A stretch of DNA of 56,481 nucleotides from an uncultured Roseburia sp. Its GTDB lineage: Bacteria; Bacillota; Clostridia; Lachnospirales; Lachnospiraceae. Below are positions 1 through 9,023 of the stretch, piece after piece. The translations under genes and the position numbers were made by a program. The notes under the pieces were generated by a model, which searched no databases, had not been told where the DNA came from, and saw only the letters and a list, made by a program, of their open reading frames with translations. Each line of letters starts with the position of its first letter. Position 1 is the first letter of the stretch. The stretch covers positions 1 to 56,481 of the forward strand of contig CANSKO010000019.1 in NCBI GenBank assembly GCA_947647505.1, read 5' to 3'.

Positions 1-2
1 TG

Positions 3-473
3 ACGGCAGTGAAGCCTCCAAACCCTAAACATATCGCCAAGCCTTACGAGCAGATAGCGTTTTGTAGAGGCTTTTGAAGACACAGCACGTATTCGTCCGC
101 CCTGTTTGTAGACCATCTGGTGAAAGCGTTCCCCTTTCCCATAGAATGCGTCCAGACGGACAACGGGTCAGAATTCACCAACCGCTTTACCACCCACAGA
201 GACAAGCCAACGCTCTTTGAGGCGCATCTGGAACGCTGCGGCATCCGGCACAAGCTGATCCGACCCTATACGCCCAGACATAACGGCAAAGTGGAACGCA
301 GCCATCGGAAAGATAACGAACGCTTCTATGCCACCCACGCCTTCTATTCTTTCGAAGATTTTGCAAAGCAGCTTAAAAAATACAACTGTAGGGATTACAA
401 CAGCTTTCCCATGAGGCCGCTTGGCTGGAAATCTCCCAAACAGGTACTGAAGGATTATAAGGGTTCAATGTAA
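3..473 (+). pseudogene. IS transposase remnant (rve/DDE integrase core)
   Basis: This is the C-terminal part of a DDE-type transposase of the IS481-like/rve class. The intact stretch from about 81 to the TAA at 471-473 shows a catalytic Asp in VQTDNGSEF and the catalytic Glu in HNGKVERSHRK. Both are hallmarks of integrase-core transposases. Upstream the gene is broken. Positions 3-56 encode a fragment reading VKPPNPKHIAKPYEQI. This is followed by an apparent internal deletion near 56-58, and RFVEAFED is then read in another frame. Near 80 the frame shifts back to read STYSSALFVDHLVKAF. The first catalytic Asp region seems to be lost in the deletion, so the element should be inactive. The N-terminal half lies beyond the window or is gone. 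The family name is from recognition of the motif pattern and is not certain. Confidence 0.75.
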
Positions 474-476
474 CAA

Positions 477-578
477 ATGTTTGACAAACCTACATTTTTT
501 ATATTCTCTCTAAAATAACTGTAGGATTACAATACATGTTTGACAAGCCTGCATTTTTTATATTCTCTCCAAAATAAC
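477..578. repeat. 43-bp direct repeat downstream of transposase remnant
   Basis: Positions 477-519 and 536-578 are direct copies with about three mismatches. Both start ATGTTTGACAA and end with AAAATAAC. They are separated by 16 bases and begin just after the transposase stop codon. The second copy runs into the 3' end of the GH13 gene (stop at 558-560). They may be the duplicated end of the insertion element. Confidence 0.7.
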
Positions 579-2666
579 GGCCGATTTCCTCTGAAGGACA
601 ATTCGGATCCTGCCATTTATTACCGGATAGTCCTGCGGCATCAGCGAATATGCATTTTCCGTCGTCACCATCCTCCGGCGCAAAACGGCCGAATGCGCAA
701 TTCCCGCGCCAACAACGGACAATTCCCTGCTCCGTTCCACGTCATCGTTGTTGACAAGGATCACAAACTGCTGGCTGCGGGTAAACCGTGCATAACACAG
801 CATATGCGCTTCGCTGTCCAGAAAACGAAACGAGCCCGTTTTCAGCGCTTCATTTTCCTTACGCATCCAGATCAGGTCTCTGTGCAGGTCGATCAGCTCC
901 TGGTTTTCATGTCCCCACGGATATGTTCGCCTGTTATCCGGGTCCGTAAAGCCGCAAAGCCCCGCTTCATCCCCATAATAGACGGCAGGTGCGCCCGGCC
1001 AGGTCATCTGAATCACCACGGCCTCCCGCATCACATTGTAATCCACATGCTCCTCCGCAGCCGCAGGGCCTAAGCATTCCACTCTGCCTACTGCGTGGTT
1101 TGTCCTTGTCAGAAAGCGCGAATGATCGTGATTGGACAGCTGGTTCATCGCGCATTGCAGAGACGGCGTCAGAAAGCATGCCATCGAATGCCGCATCGTA
1201 TCCTCAAATTCCCGGGCATTGCCGATTCTCTCCGGGCAAAACTCATCGCTGTGCTTTTCCATTCCGGTTAAAAACCAGCTCACCGGCTCCATAAACGCCG
1301 TATAATTCATAATCGTATCCCACTGGCTTCCATCCAGCCATTCTTTGGGATCGCCATAATGCTCCGCCAAAATCACAGCGTCCGGATTCGCCTCTTTGAC
1401 GGCTTTTCGAAAATCCCTCCAGAAACGATGGTTAAACGCCCGGTCATGTCCCAAATCCTCCGCCACGTCGAGACGCCATCCATCCGCGCAGTACGGCGCA
1501 GACACCCATTTGGCGGCAATGGCGAGTATATTCTGATACAATGCGTCCGACGCTTCGTAATTGAGCTTTGGAAGCGTTTCATGCCCCCACCAGCCTTCAT
1601 AATTCCTGTTGTCCGGCCACGCGCCATCCTCCTCATCCTTAAATCGGAAATAGCTGCGGTACGGACTGTCCTTCGAGCCATACGCGCCCGGCGCAAAGCC
1701 TTCCTTGCCTTCGTATATCTTCTCCCGGTCCATCCAGCGGTTAAACGAACCGCAATGGTTAAATACGCCGTCCAGAATCACCTTCATGCCGCGCGCATGC
1801 GCCTCTCTGACAAAATCCGCAAAAAAGGCATTGCTGGCTTCCAGATTTTTCTGACTCGTCACACGGCTCTGGTAACGCGTCGCCTTCCGGTTATCCTGCT
1901 CATATTCCATTAAAAGCTCGCCCGTATCTTCCACAATCTTCCCGAAATGCGGATCAATATGGTCATAATCCTGAATATCGTATTTATGATTCGACGGCGA
2001 TACAAAAATCGGATTAAAATAAAGGACCTCTATGCCCAGCATAGAAAGGTAATCCAGCTTCTGTCTGACGCCTTCCAGATCGCCGCCATAAAACTCTCCC
2101 ACGCTGAACTCCTCCGGCGCTTTTTCCCACTTCTCCTTCGGCACGCGACGGCAAAGCGACCGAATATAATAATATTCGCCGTCCAAAACGTCGTTCGAAG
2201 GATCTCCATTGTAAAAACGATCTACCATAATCTGATACATAACCGCGCCTTTTGCCCATTTTGGAACGGAAAATCCCGGCACGATCCGGAAAAAAAACTG
2301 TGGCCGGACCTCTTCTGTCACGCCGGCGCGGTCATAACGGCACGTCAAAAGCCCGGATACGATTTCAAAATCATAAGAAAACGGCTCGCTCCCAGGCAGA
2401 ATGTCCACGGCATAATAATCAAACGCCCCATCGCTTTCCACGCGCTCCATCAAATGCCGTTCTTCCTTTGCGCACAGAAAGACCCTGTCTACATTGTCTC
2501 TGGCCGTTCGAAAACGAATCGTTACGCATGCATCCTCGTCTGGCTCCTCCGGCGTCCGATAATCCGCCGTGCCATCCGAAAACAACGCCTCCTTTTGCAG
2601 AATCGGACGCGTCTGCATAATATACTGCTGCATCCGATTAAGCTGCTGCACAGATTGCTCCTTCAT
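558..2666 (-). CDS. GH13 alpha-glucan hydrolase (neopullulanase/cyclomaltodextrinase-like)
   Basis: This 702-residue protein is an alpha-amylase superfamily enzyme. An N-terminal beta domain (about residues 40-130, CBM34-like) precedes a (beta/alpha)8 barrel. The conserved regions are visible: DGVFNH, the nucleophile Asp400 in DGWRLDVAED, the acid/base Glu435 in ILAEHYGD and the third carboxylate Asp514 in LSNHDHSR. There is no signal peptide. It is therefore probably a cytoplasmic enzyme hydrolysing maltodextrins, cyclodextrins or pullulan-type oligosaccharides, the usual role of CBM34-GH13 enzymes. An AAAGGAG Shine-Dalgarno sits before the ATG at 2666. It is separated from ftsH by a terminator at 2757-2787, so it is its own unit, though no clear promoter was found. 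Its last codons overlap the repeat left by the neighbouring insertion element. The exact substrate is not readable from sequence. Confidence 0.9.
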   Translation of the reverse strand: MKEQSVQQLNRMQQYIMQTRPILQKEALFSDGTADYRTPEEPDEDACVTIRFRTARDNVDRVFLCAKEERHLMERVESDGAFDYYAVDILPGSEPFSYDFEIVSGLLTCRYDRAGVTEEVRPQFFFRIVPGFSVPKWAKGAVMYQIMVDRFYNGDPSNDVLDGEYYYIRSLCRRVPKEKWEKAPEEFSVGEFYGGDLEGVRQKLDYLSMLGIEVLYFNPIFVSPSNHKYDIQDYDHIDPHFGKIVEDTGELLMEYEQDNRKATRYQSRVTSQKNLEASNAFFADFVREAHARGMKVILDGVFNHCGSFNRWMDREKIYEGKEGFAPGAYGSKDSPYRSYFRFKDEEDGAWPDNRNYEGWWGHETLPKLNYEASDALYQNILAIAAKWVSAPYCADGWRLDVAEDLGHDRAFNHRFWRDFRKAVKEANPDAVILAEHYGDPKEWLDGSQWDTIMNYTAFMEPVSWFLTGMEKHSDEFCPERIGNAREFEDTMRHSMACFLTPSLQCAMNQLSNHDHSRFLTRTNHAVGRVECLGPAAAEEHVDYNVMREAVVIQMTWPGAPAVYYGDEAGLCGFTDPDNRRTYPWGHENQELIDLHRDLIWMRKENEALKTGSFRFLDSEAHMLCYARFTRSQQFVILVNNDDVERSRELSVVGAGIAHSAVLRRRMVTTENAYSLMPQDYPVINGRIRIVLQRKSAVILERI

Positions 2667-2756
2667 ACAAAACTCCTTTTTCCGTTATTTGAAAGCGCAG
2701 GACAGACACATCTTCCATTTCCGATCTCCCCCGCGTCTGCCGTTTCCCATAAAATA

Positions 2757-2787
2757 AAAAAGACAGCCATCGATCTGCTGTCTTTTT
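2757..2787 (-). terminator. Bidirectional intrinsic terminator after ftsH
   Basis: An 11-bp perfect stem (2757-2767 with 2777-2787, AAAAAGACAGC/GCTGTCTTTTT) with a 9-base loop provides U-tracts in both directions. It lies 154 bases downstream of the ftsH stop and closes that transcription unit. Confidence 0.8.
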
Positions 2788-2940
2788 AGGAGAAGGTATT
2801 TTTACTATGGGTGTAGCAAAAACTATTAATGATTGGGGGTTTCTACGTCAATTATAATACCACGATTCCCCGCATAAGTGTGCACAAACTTCACAAAAAA
2901 CAGCAAATGTTTTTATACATATTGCACAACAAGTATTCTG

Positions 2941-4755
2941 TTACGAAAAAAGCGCTTCAAATTCTTTCCCGTTTATCTTTTCCTTTTCCAATAAAAGCGC
3001 CGCGCATCGATTCAGAATCTCCTCATGCTCGTGTATGATTTTTCTCGCTTTTGCATAGCAGTCGTCAATGATCCGTTTGACCTCTTCATCAATGCGCGTC
3101 GCCACGCCTTCGCCATAGCCTCTGGTATGCGCCAGATCCCTGCCGATGAAGACCTCGTCGTCCTCGTTCGCATAATGAATCAGGCCAACATTTTCCGACA
3201 TGCCATATTTCGTCACCATCGCCCGGGCAAGCTGCGTCGCCTGTTTGATATCCTGCGAAGCGCCTGTCGTAATATCGTCAAACACCATTTCCTCCGCCAC
3301 GCGGCCGCCAAGATCCACCATGATCTCCTGCAGCATGCGCCCCTTCGTATGGAACATCTTGTCATTCTCATTCAATGGCATCGTATAACCTGCCGCTCCG
3401 GGGCCTGTCGGAATAATGGATACCGAATCAACCGGCCCCACGTCCGGCAGCACATGAAAAAGAATCGCATGGCCCGCCTCGTGAAACGCGGTAATCCGTT
3501 TTTCCTCTTCGCTGATAATGCGGCTCTTCTTTTCCGCGCCAATCCCGACTTTGACAAAAGAACCGCGAATGTCGCTCTGCGTAATATACGCCCTGTCTTC
3601 TTTGGCCGCATTGATCGCCGCCTCATTTAACAGATTTTCCAGATCCGCTCCGGTAAATCCGGCCGTCGTCTGCGCAATCTGCTTCAAATCCACGTCTTCG
3701 CTCAACGGCTTGTTGTCGGCATGCACCTTCAAAATCTCTTCCCTGCCGCCAATATCCGGCCGCCCTACGTGAATCTTGCGGTCAAACCTGCCCGGACGCA
3801 TAATCGCCGGGTCCAAAATATCCACGCGGTTCGTCGCCGCCATAACGATGATGCCCTCGTTGGCTCCAAATCCATCCATCTCCACCAGCATCTGATTGAG
3901 CGTCTGCTCCCGCTCGTCATGGCCGCCGCCCATGCCGGTTCCCCTGCGCCTTGCCACCGCGTCGATTTCATCAATAAATACGATGCAGGGCGCATTTCGC
4001 TTCGCTTCTTCAAATAAATCCCGAACGCGGGAAGCGCCCACGCCGACGAACATTTCCACAAAATCCGAACCGGAAATGCTGAAAAACGGTACGCCCGCCT
4101 CGCCCGCTACCGCCTTTGCAAGCAGCGTCTTTCCGGTTCCGGGCGGTCCGACAAGCAAAATCCCCTTTGGAATCCTTGCGCCCAGGCGAATATACTTACG
4201 CGGCGCTTTCAGAAAATCTACCAGCTCCTCCAGCTCTTCCTTTTCTTCCCGAAGCCCCGCCACATTTCCAAAATTCATCGTGTTTTCATTCGTCGTCAGC
4301 TTCGCGCGGCTCTTGCCAAAATTCATCATCCGCATATTGCCGTTGCCGCCCGCCGCAGCCTGATTGCTCATAATCATAAACAGAATAAACATGGTGGCCA
4401 GCACAATCAAAAGCGGAAGCAGATTCAAAATCCAGCTCTCCGGCGGCACATCCGACAGATAATAATGATAAAACTGCTTCTGCTCCAGCAAATCCTGTAT
4501 TTCATTGACGTCAGACACGTAAAGCTCCCGCATCTGATCGTCCTTCAGACGGATATTGAGTATCCCCGTCGGTATCTCCCTGTTTTGTTCGATCTCTATA
4601 AATACGACCTTCCCTTCGTCAAGGGCCGTCTGAAACTGCGTCATTGTATACGCATTGGAGGCGTCTTCTCTCGCATCCATCGTCAGCCAGACGACAATCA
4701 CCACAATGACAAGCAGGGCATAGAATCCAAATCCTTTGTAGCTACGCTTATTCAA
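2941..4755 (-). CDS. ftsH: ATP-dependent zinc metalloprotease FtsH
   Basis: FtsH is a membrane-anchored AAA+ protease that degrades misassembled membrane proteins and regulatory substrates as a hexamer. This 604-residue protein shows the full architecture. There are two N-terminal membrane segments (about residues 10-27 and 108-128) around an extracytoplasmic domain. Then come Walker A GPPGTGKT, Walker [10 protein letters not shown], the second region of homology ([18 protein letters not shown]) and the zinc-binding HEAGH of the M41 protease domain. The start is a TTG at 4753-4755, eight bases after AAAGGAGG; no ATG fits better. It follows hpt after 22 bases, in the tilS-hpt-ftsH order found across Firmicutes. 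A terminator follows at 2757-2787. Confidence 0.97.
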   Translation of the reverse strand: MNKRSYKGFGFYALLVIVVIVVWLTMDAREDASNAYTMTQFQTALDEGKVVFIEIEQNREIPTGILNIRLKDDQMRELYVSDVNEIQDLLEQKQFYHYYLSDVPPESWILNLLPLLIVLATMFILFMIMSNQAAAGGNGNMRMMNFGKSRAKLTTNENTMNFGNVAGLREEKEELEELVDFLKAPRKYIRLGARIPKGILLVGPPGTGKTLLAKAVAGEAGVPFFSISGSDFVEMFVGVGASRVRDLFEEAKRNAPCIVFIDEIDAVARRRGTGMGGGHDEREQTLNQMLVEMDGFGANEGIIVMAATNRVDILDPAIMRPGRFDRKIHVGRPDIGGREEILKVHADNKPLSEDVDLKQIAQTTAGFTGADLENLLNEAAINAAKEDRAYITQSDIRGSFVKVGIGAEKKSRIISEEEKRITAFHEAGHAILFHVLPDVGPVDSVSIIPTGPGAAGYTMPLNENDKMFHTKGRMLQEIMVDLGGRVAEEMVFDDITTGASQDIKQATQLARAMVTKYGMSENVGLIHYANEDDEVFIGRDLAHTRGYGEGVATRIDEEVKRIIDDCYAKARKIIHEHEEILNRCAALLLEKEKINGKEFEALFS

Positions 4756-4777
4756 CCGGATACCTCCTTTCCGTTTT

Positions 4778-5302
4778 TCAATCCAGTTCCACTATGCCAA
4801 TATAAGGCAGATTCCGATATTTCTGTGCATAATCCAGTCCATAGCCAACGACAAACTCATCCGGAATCTGAAAGCAGGTATAATGCACGTCCACTTCCAC
4901 CACGCGCCGCTCCGGTTTATCCAAAAGCGTGCAGAGCCGCAGACTCTTCGGCCCCCGGTTGCGCAGATATTCCAGCAGATAGCTCAACGTCCTGCCGGAA
5001 TCGATGATATCTTCCACCACAAGCACGTCTTTCCCCTCAATTTCTTCATCCAGATCCTTGACAATCTTCACCACGCCGCTGGATTTGGTCGCCGCTCCAT
5101 AGCTGGAAACGGACATAAAATCCATAGAAACAGGCACGCTAAGCCGCTTTGCCAGCTCACAGGTAAAAAAAATGCCTCCCTTTAACACACAAATCAGATG
5201 CACCTGTCTTCCTTCGTAATCCTCGCTGATTTGCGCCGCAATCTCCGCAATCCGTTGATCTACTTCCTCTTCCGACAATAATGTGCGGATCGTTTCACTC
5301 AT
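4778..5302 (-). CDS. hpt: Hypoxanthine-guanine phosphoribosyltransferase
   Basis: This enzyme salvages hypoxanthine and guanine to IMP and GMP using PRPP. The 174-residue length is normal for bacterial HPRT. The PRPP-binding motif VLVVEDIIDSGRTL is present. The N-terminal VLKGGIFF segment carries the conserved Lys-Gly-Gly, and the C-terminal DEFVVGYGLDY is the purine-binding signature. Its start overlaps the end of tilS by four bases, which suggests translational coupling. In Bacillus the tilS-hprT pair also sits next to ftsH. Product is certain; the purine preference (hypoxanthine versus guanine) is by family. Confidence 0.96.
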   Translation of the reverse strand: MSETIRTLLSEEEVDQRIAEIAAQISEDYEGRQVHLICVLKGGIFFTCELAKRLSVPVSMDFMSVSSYGAATKSSGVVKIVKDLDEEIEGKDVLVVEDIIDSGRTLSYLLEYLRNRGPKSLRLCTLLDKPERRVVEVDVHYTCFQIPDEFVVGYGLDYAQKYRNLPYIGIVELD

Positions 5303-6690
5303 GACTCTTCCTCCATATACTGCATCTCCAAAACCCTTTTCGTCTGCTCCGTAACTTTATAATATGCGCTGATGCGTCCGCCGACGGCCCAGAGAATGTG
5401 CGATCCGTCCGCCAGCAGTAAAATCCGGCTCCGTTTGGACTGCGGCACTTTTTCATTGATCCAGTAATCCTTCAGCTTCTGTCTGCCTCCCCCGGCATCC
5501 AGCGCAAAATAATCCCCAGGCTTTCGATTTCTCAGATGAAGCCTGTTTTTTATCTTATCATAATCAAACCATTTCGTATACAGCTTTTGCGGAATTTCGG
5601 CATCTTTTTTTTGCCATTCAAACACGCGCCAGCGCATCTTCCCGCCGGGCACGGCAAGCGGCTCCCCGGACGCATCCAATGCAACCTCCCGCAAAAACGC
5701 CTCCTCCTGATCGGACTTTTTATAAAAAAGCAGCGCATCGTGCGTTTTCTCCGCGGTCAGGCCATACGGAAGATCGATCTTTCTGCCCGTCCGCCCCTCC
5801 GCCAGAGACAGCAGGTCCATTATATGCCCTCTTGCGATATCCTTCCGGCTGCCCGAAGCTTCCGCAATCAGCTGAAGCATCACGCGGCTTTTCAGAACAG
5901 GCGCGCAAAGCGCAAGACCGGCAAGCGCAAAGCGCACCTCCCCGTCCCGTGAAACGCTCCTGTGCGCATTTAAAATACGCTCCGTTTCTTCCTGCATATA
6001 GGCGCAAAGCTCCGCTGCCTCTTCTGCAAAACGATTCATATGCCAGACCGTCTGCGCATTGACGCGGGCAAGCTCCGGCATCACGCAGCGGCGAATGCGG
6101 TTCCTGCTATAGCTTATGTCCGCATTTGTCGCGTCCGTCCGGTAAGCCTGTCCCATCGCGTTCAGATAAGCTTCAATTTCTTCCCTTGTCACGCAAAGCA
6201 GGGGCCGGATCATCTTACCGCGCACCGGACGGATGCCGGCCGCCCCATCTATCCCGCTGCCCCGGCAGATATGAAACAAAACCGTCTCAGCCTGATCATC
6301 GGCATGATGCGCCAGCGCAATCCGGCTCTCTTTTCCATACAGAGCCGCCTCTTTTGCAAACGCTTCATGGCGCGCCTGTCTGCCCGCCTCCTCCACAGAA
6401 AGCCCCTGCTCCTTCGCCAGCCGTTCCACCGGATAGGCATAGCAGCCAACCGTTATGCCAAACGAAGACGCCAGCGCTTTTACAAACGCCATGTCGGCAA
6501 GGCTCTCCGCTCCCCGGATGCCATGCTCCACATGCACGGCCGACATCGAAAACCCCATTTCATGCCGCAGCCGCTCCAAAATGCGAAACAGGCACACGGA
6601 ATCCGCTCCGCCGGAAAGCCCCACGCAGACATGCATTCCCTTCTGTATCATCCGATGCCGCTCCATATATGCCGCTATTTTTCTTATCAT
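5299..6690 (-). CDS. tilS: tRNA(Ile)-lysidine synthase
   Basis: TilS converts C34 of the CAU anticodon of a minor tRNA-Ile to lysidine, switching both codon reading and charging. The N-terminal PP-loop ATP pyrophosphatase motif GLSGGADS is at about residue 25 of the chosen frame. HHADDQAETVLF and the RNRIR signature follow, and the C-terminal half has the typical TilS substrate-binding segments. I chose the ATG at 6690. It gives an N-terminus of normal length, and the frame also permits a TTG at 6708 overlapping the spoIIE stop (TTGA). Neither has a strong Shine-Dalgarno sequence. It is followed by hpt with a 4-base overlap. Confidence 0.93.
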   Translation of the reverse strand: MIRKIAAYMERHRMIQKGMHVCVGLSGGADSVCLFRILERLRHEMGFSMSAVHVEHGIRGAESLADMAFVKALASSFGITVGCYAYPVERLAKEQGLSVEEAGRQARHEAFAKEAALYGKESRIALAHHADDQAETVLFHICRGSGIDGAAGIRPVRGKMIRPLLCVTREEIEAYLNAMGQAYRTDATNADISYSRNRIRRCVMPELARVNAQTVWHMNRFAEEAAELCAYMQEETERILNAHRSVSRDGEVRFALAGLALCAPVLKSRVMLQLIAEASGSRKDIARGHIMDLLSLAEGRTGRKIDLPYGLTAEKTHDALLFYKKSDQEEAFLREVALDASGEPLAVPGGKMRWRVFEWQKKDAEIPQKLYTKWFDYDKIKNRLHLRNRKPGDYFALDAGGGRQKLKDYWINEKVPQSKRSRILLLADGSHILWAVGGRISAYYKVTEQTKRVLEMQYMEEES

Positions 6691-6704
6691 ATGTCCCTGT
6701 CCTG

Positions 6705-8546
6705 TCAATTCTTCCAGACTGCCGCCGCAAGCACCGTCATATCGTCCCTTACGGCCCCGCCTGTATATTCCATAACCTGGTCCAGAATTTTTTTCGCCAG
6801 AAGCCCCGGATGATTCGTCTTAATGCCGGAAATCATTTCCTCAAGCGTCTCCTCCGGGCTCTCCGTATCTAAATATTCTAGCACACCATCCGTAACCATG
6901 ACAAGAAAATCTCCATCCGAAAGCTGCTTTTTCGCCTGTTCGATTTCCATTTCAAAACTGACCCCTACAGGAAGCGACGTCGATAAAAAGCACTCTACCG
7001 CGCCATTTTTGTGACGAATAAAGGTCGCAGACGCGCCGATTTTATAAAAAGAAACTTCTCCGGTATACAGATTGACCGCCGAAATATCCACGGAAGAATA
7101 TTTTTCATTTTCTCCATGTATCACCATTGCGCCGTTTAACATTTTAATCGCCGTCTCCTTCGTAAAGCCCGCTTCTATAAAGCGTTCCAGAAGATCTACC
7201 ACAAGTTCACTCTCTCTGCATGCCCGGTCGCCGGACCCCATGCCGTCCGACAGGCTCATCACAAGCTCCCCGTCCTCTTTTTCCAGAAACGAAAAATTAT
7301 CGCCGGAGACGGATGCGCCGTCTTTTATCAGCCTTGCTACGCCATGCACCGCATGATACGCCGGTTCCTCTTCATAAACGATTTCCGCCGTCTCTTTTCC
7401 TACAAACGTCCTCGTATCCTTATGCGGCTTTACAGGCAAATCCATCGCCGTCGCCACGACCTTCGTCATTTCTTTCATCGCCACGCAATTTCCCCAGCGC
7501 GAGCGCACTTTTAAAATCACCTGAATATGACCGTCATTTTTCCGATACAGATGCACTTCCTCTGTCAAAATGCCGCATTCCCTTGCCCGATAGCGGATTT
7601 CCGAAATCTTCCGTTTCTCCTCTCCGTCGATCAGCTTCGCTTCACTGGCGCAGTCTTCCATAATATACGCCATCGCATCCAGCTGCTGCGCAATCACTTC
7701 CCGATTTTCCAGAAGCCGGTTATACCATGCCCGGTTCATCTGCGCCTGTTCAAATACTGCAACCGCCTCGCGCTCCACATGCCCCGCATAGCGGCAGTGC
7801 GCTTTCAGCTCCTGCCTTGTCTCTTCATCCGCCTCGCCATTCTGCACCATATTGGAAATCAGGCGTCCAAACACGCCATACATCGTATAATCCGCCGGCG
7901 CCCAGCAGATCGCGCACGTATCACAGCCGCTGCATACCCTGCCTGCCACTTCCTGCTGCAAAAGTCCAAGATCTTCCGTTTTTGTATCCGTCTGCCGGCT
8001 CATAGACAAAAATGTCTTGGAAAGCCCTTCAAAGCTCCTGGCATAATTTAGCAGCTTCTGCTCCTGATAGACGTCCCGCACATGGACGTCTGTCTCCCCT
8101 TTTTCCGGCTCTTCCAAAAACAGATGCACGCCTCTGGCCGCAAGTATCGTAAATCCAAAGACAAACAGAGCCTCGCAGACGGCTGCGGCAGCCGTAACCT
8201 GATTTCTGATGTCAAACATGCCGCCAAACAAAGACAGCGCCATCGTCCCCCCGGAAGCTGCAAGCGCAGCAACTACCGTATAGCAGCGCCTGTCCACCCA
8301 TTCACTGAGGCGAATCGCCGTCCCCGTCAAAAGCAGGGCCATCGCATATTTGGCAATCGCTGTAATCGGAAGAAAAGCCGCCATGCCCGTAAGCATCCCC
8401 ATCGACAAAAGCCATCTTCCTTTTTCTTCCAGATATACCGCCGCAAAAAAAGCCGGAACAAACGGATAACATCCCATAATCGAAATCCGGCAGAGCCATG
8501 CCCCCGCAATGCCAAGCGCCAACTGTTTCCATCCTGTTTTTTTCAT
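6705..8546 (-). CDS. spoIIE: Stage II sporulation protein E, PP2C-type phosphatase
   Basis: SpoIIE dephosphorylates the anti-sigma-F antagonist SpoIIAA and so activates sigma-F in the forespore. The 613-residue protein starts with about six hydrophobic segments (residues 10-150). A central region contains a Cys cluster (CSGCDTCAIC). The C-terminal PP2C phosphatase has DGMGSG, the SVDISAVNLYTG strand, VTDGV and the terminal DDMTVL, which together hold the metal-binding aspartates. It is shorter than the Bacillus protein (about 830 residues), mainly in the membrane part. The start is fixed by AGGAGG nine bases before the ATG at 8546. The longer frame to 8609 would overlap the -10 element. It begins a probable spoIIE-tilS-hpt-ftsH operon. 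Confidence 0.95.
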   Translation of the reverse strand: MKKTGWKQLALGIAGAWLCRISIMGCYPFVPAFFAAVYLEEKGRWLLSMGMLTGMAAFLPITAIAKYAMALLLTGTAIRLSEWVDRRCYTVVAALAASGGTMALSLFGGMFDIRNQVTAAAAVCEALFVFGFTILAARGVHLFLEEPEKGETDVHVRDVYQEQKLLNYARSFEGLSKTFLSMSRQTDTKTEDLGLLQQEVAGRVCSGCDTCAICWAPADYTMYGVFGRLISNMVQNGEADEETRQELKAHCRYAGHVEREAVAVFEQAQMNRAWYNRLLENREVIAQQLDAMAYIMEDCASEAKLIDGEEKRKISEIRYRARECGILTEEVHLYRKNDGHIQVILKVRSRWGNCVAMKEMTKVVATAMDLPVKPHKDTRTFVGKETAEIVYEEEPAYHAVHGVARLIKDGASVSGDNFSFLEKEDGELVMSLSDGMGSGDRACRESELVVDLLERFIEAGFTKETAIKMLNGAMVIHGENEKYSSVDISAVNLYTGEVSFYKIGASATFIRHKNGAVECFLSTSLPVGVSFEMEIEQAKKQLSDGDFLVMVTDGVLEYLDTESPEETLEEMISGIKTNHPGLLAKKILDQVMEYTGGAVRDDMTVLAAAVWKN

Positions 8547-8598
8547 ACCTATAATCCTCCTGTACATCCTTGATTTTCTAAGCAGGTACTCAAAAAAC

Positions 8599-8631
8599 AT
8601 TATAGGCACGGCCCTATAAAATCTTTGTCAA
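8599..8631 (-). promoter_or_regulatory. spoIIE promoter with 21-bp spacer
   Basis: On the minus strand TTGACA (8626-8631) and TATAAT (8599-8604) are both perfect sigma-A hexamers, but 21 bases lie between them instead of 17. The Spo0A-activated spoIIE and spoIIG promoters of Bacillus subtilis are known for the same 21-22-base spacing. The -10 lies 53 bases upstream of the ATG. Confidence 0.75.
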
Positions 8632-8634
8632 ATG
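8624..8634 (+). promoter_or_regulatory. Spo0A-box-like site overlapping the spoIIE -35
   Basis: TTTGTCAAATG matches 9 of 11 positions of the 0A-box consensus TTTGTCRAAAA and overlaps the -35 hexamer. This is the position used by Spo0A at its class II activated promoters. Confidence 0.55.
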
Positions 8635-8654
8635 AAAGTATGCGAAGCAAAAAC

Positions 8655-8665
8655 TTTTCGCCAAA
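8655..8665 (-). promoter_or_regulatory. Second Spo0A-box-like site upstream of spoIIE
   Basis: The minus strand reads TTTGGCGAAAA, matching the 0A-box core TGNCGAA exactly and 10 of 11 consensus positions. It lies 24 bases upstream of the -35 and abuts the divIC terminator. Confidence 0.55.
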
Positions 8666-8696
8666 AATGCCCTCGAAATGTAAATTCGAGGGCATT
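8661..8696 (-). terminator. Terminator after divIC
   Basis: A perfect 12-bp stem (8666-8677 with 8685-8696, AATGCCCTCGAA) with a 7-base loop is followed on the minus strand by TTTTTGG. It lies 22 bases after the divIC stop and separates divIC from spoIIE. Confidence 0.85.
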
Positions 8697-8718
8697 GAAC
8701 CTGTTTAAGATATTCGTA

Positions 8719-9009
8719 TCATTTTTCTTTGAAGATAATCTCATTGTCATACACAAGACCCAGACGGCTCTTCGCCGTATCTTCCACGTATTCCCTGCTT
8801 CCTATGTATTCCTCGTATTCGGACAGCTGTTCTTTGCTGGCTTCTTCCTTCTCAAGCTCCTCGGTCAGCTCCGCTTCTCTTGCGATATAGTCCTGATCCT
8901 TATGGTAAAGCTCTATGATCTGAACGGACATAACAATCAGCAGCAAAATCACGATGCATGCAATGCTGACCCTTCCTGCCCGGCTGTTCTTTCTTCGATA
9001 TCTGCTCAT
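8719..9009 (-). CDS. divIC: Septum formation protein DivIC/FtsB-like
   Basis: This small bitopic cell division protein partners FtsL and DivIB at the septum. The 96-residue protein has a basic cytoplasmic N-terminus, one membrane segment (about residues 13-31), then a heptad-rich, Glu/Lys-rich coiled coil (about 38-70). It ends with a conserved segment EYVEDTAKSRLGLV, matching the family's Y-[IV]-E-x-x-A-R-x-x-L-g motif. It lies between yabQ and spoIIE, which is its usual place in Firmicutes. Fourteen bases separate it from yabQ, so the two are probably cotranscribed. Confidence 0.92.
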   Translation of the reverse strand: MSRYRRKNSRAGRVSIACIVILLLIVMSVQIIELYHKDQDYIAREAELTEELEKEEASKEQLSEYEEYIGSREYVEDTAKSRLGLVYDNEIIFKEK

Positions 9010-9023
9010 AACGATTCCCTCTT

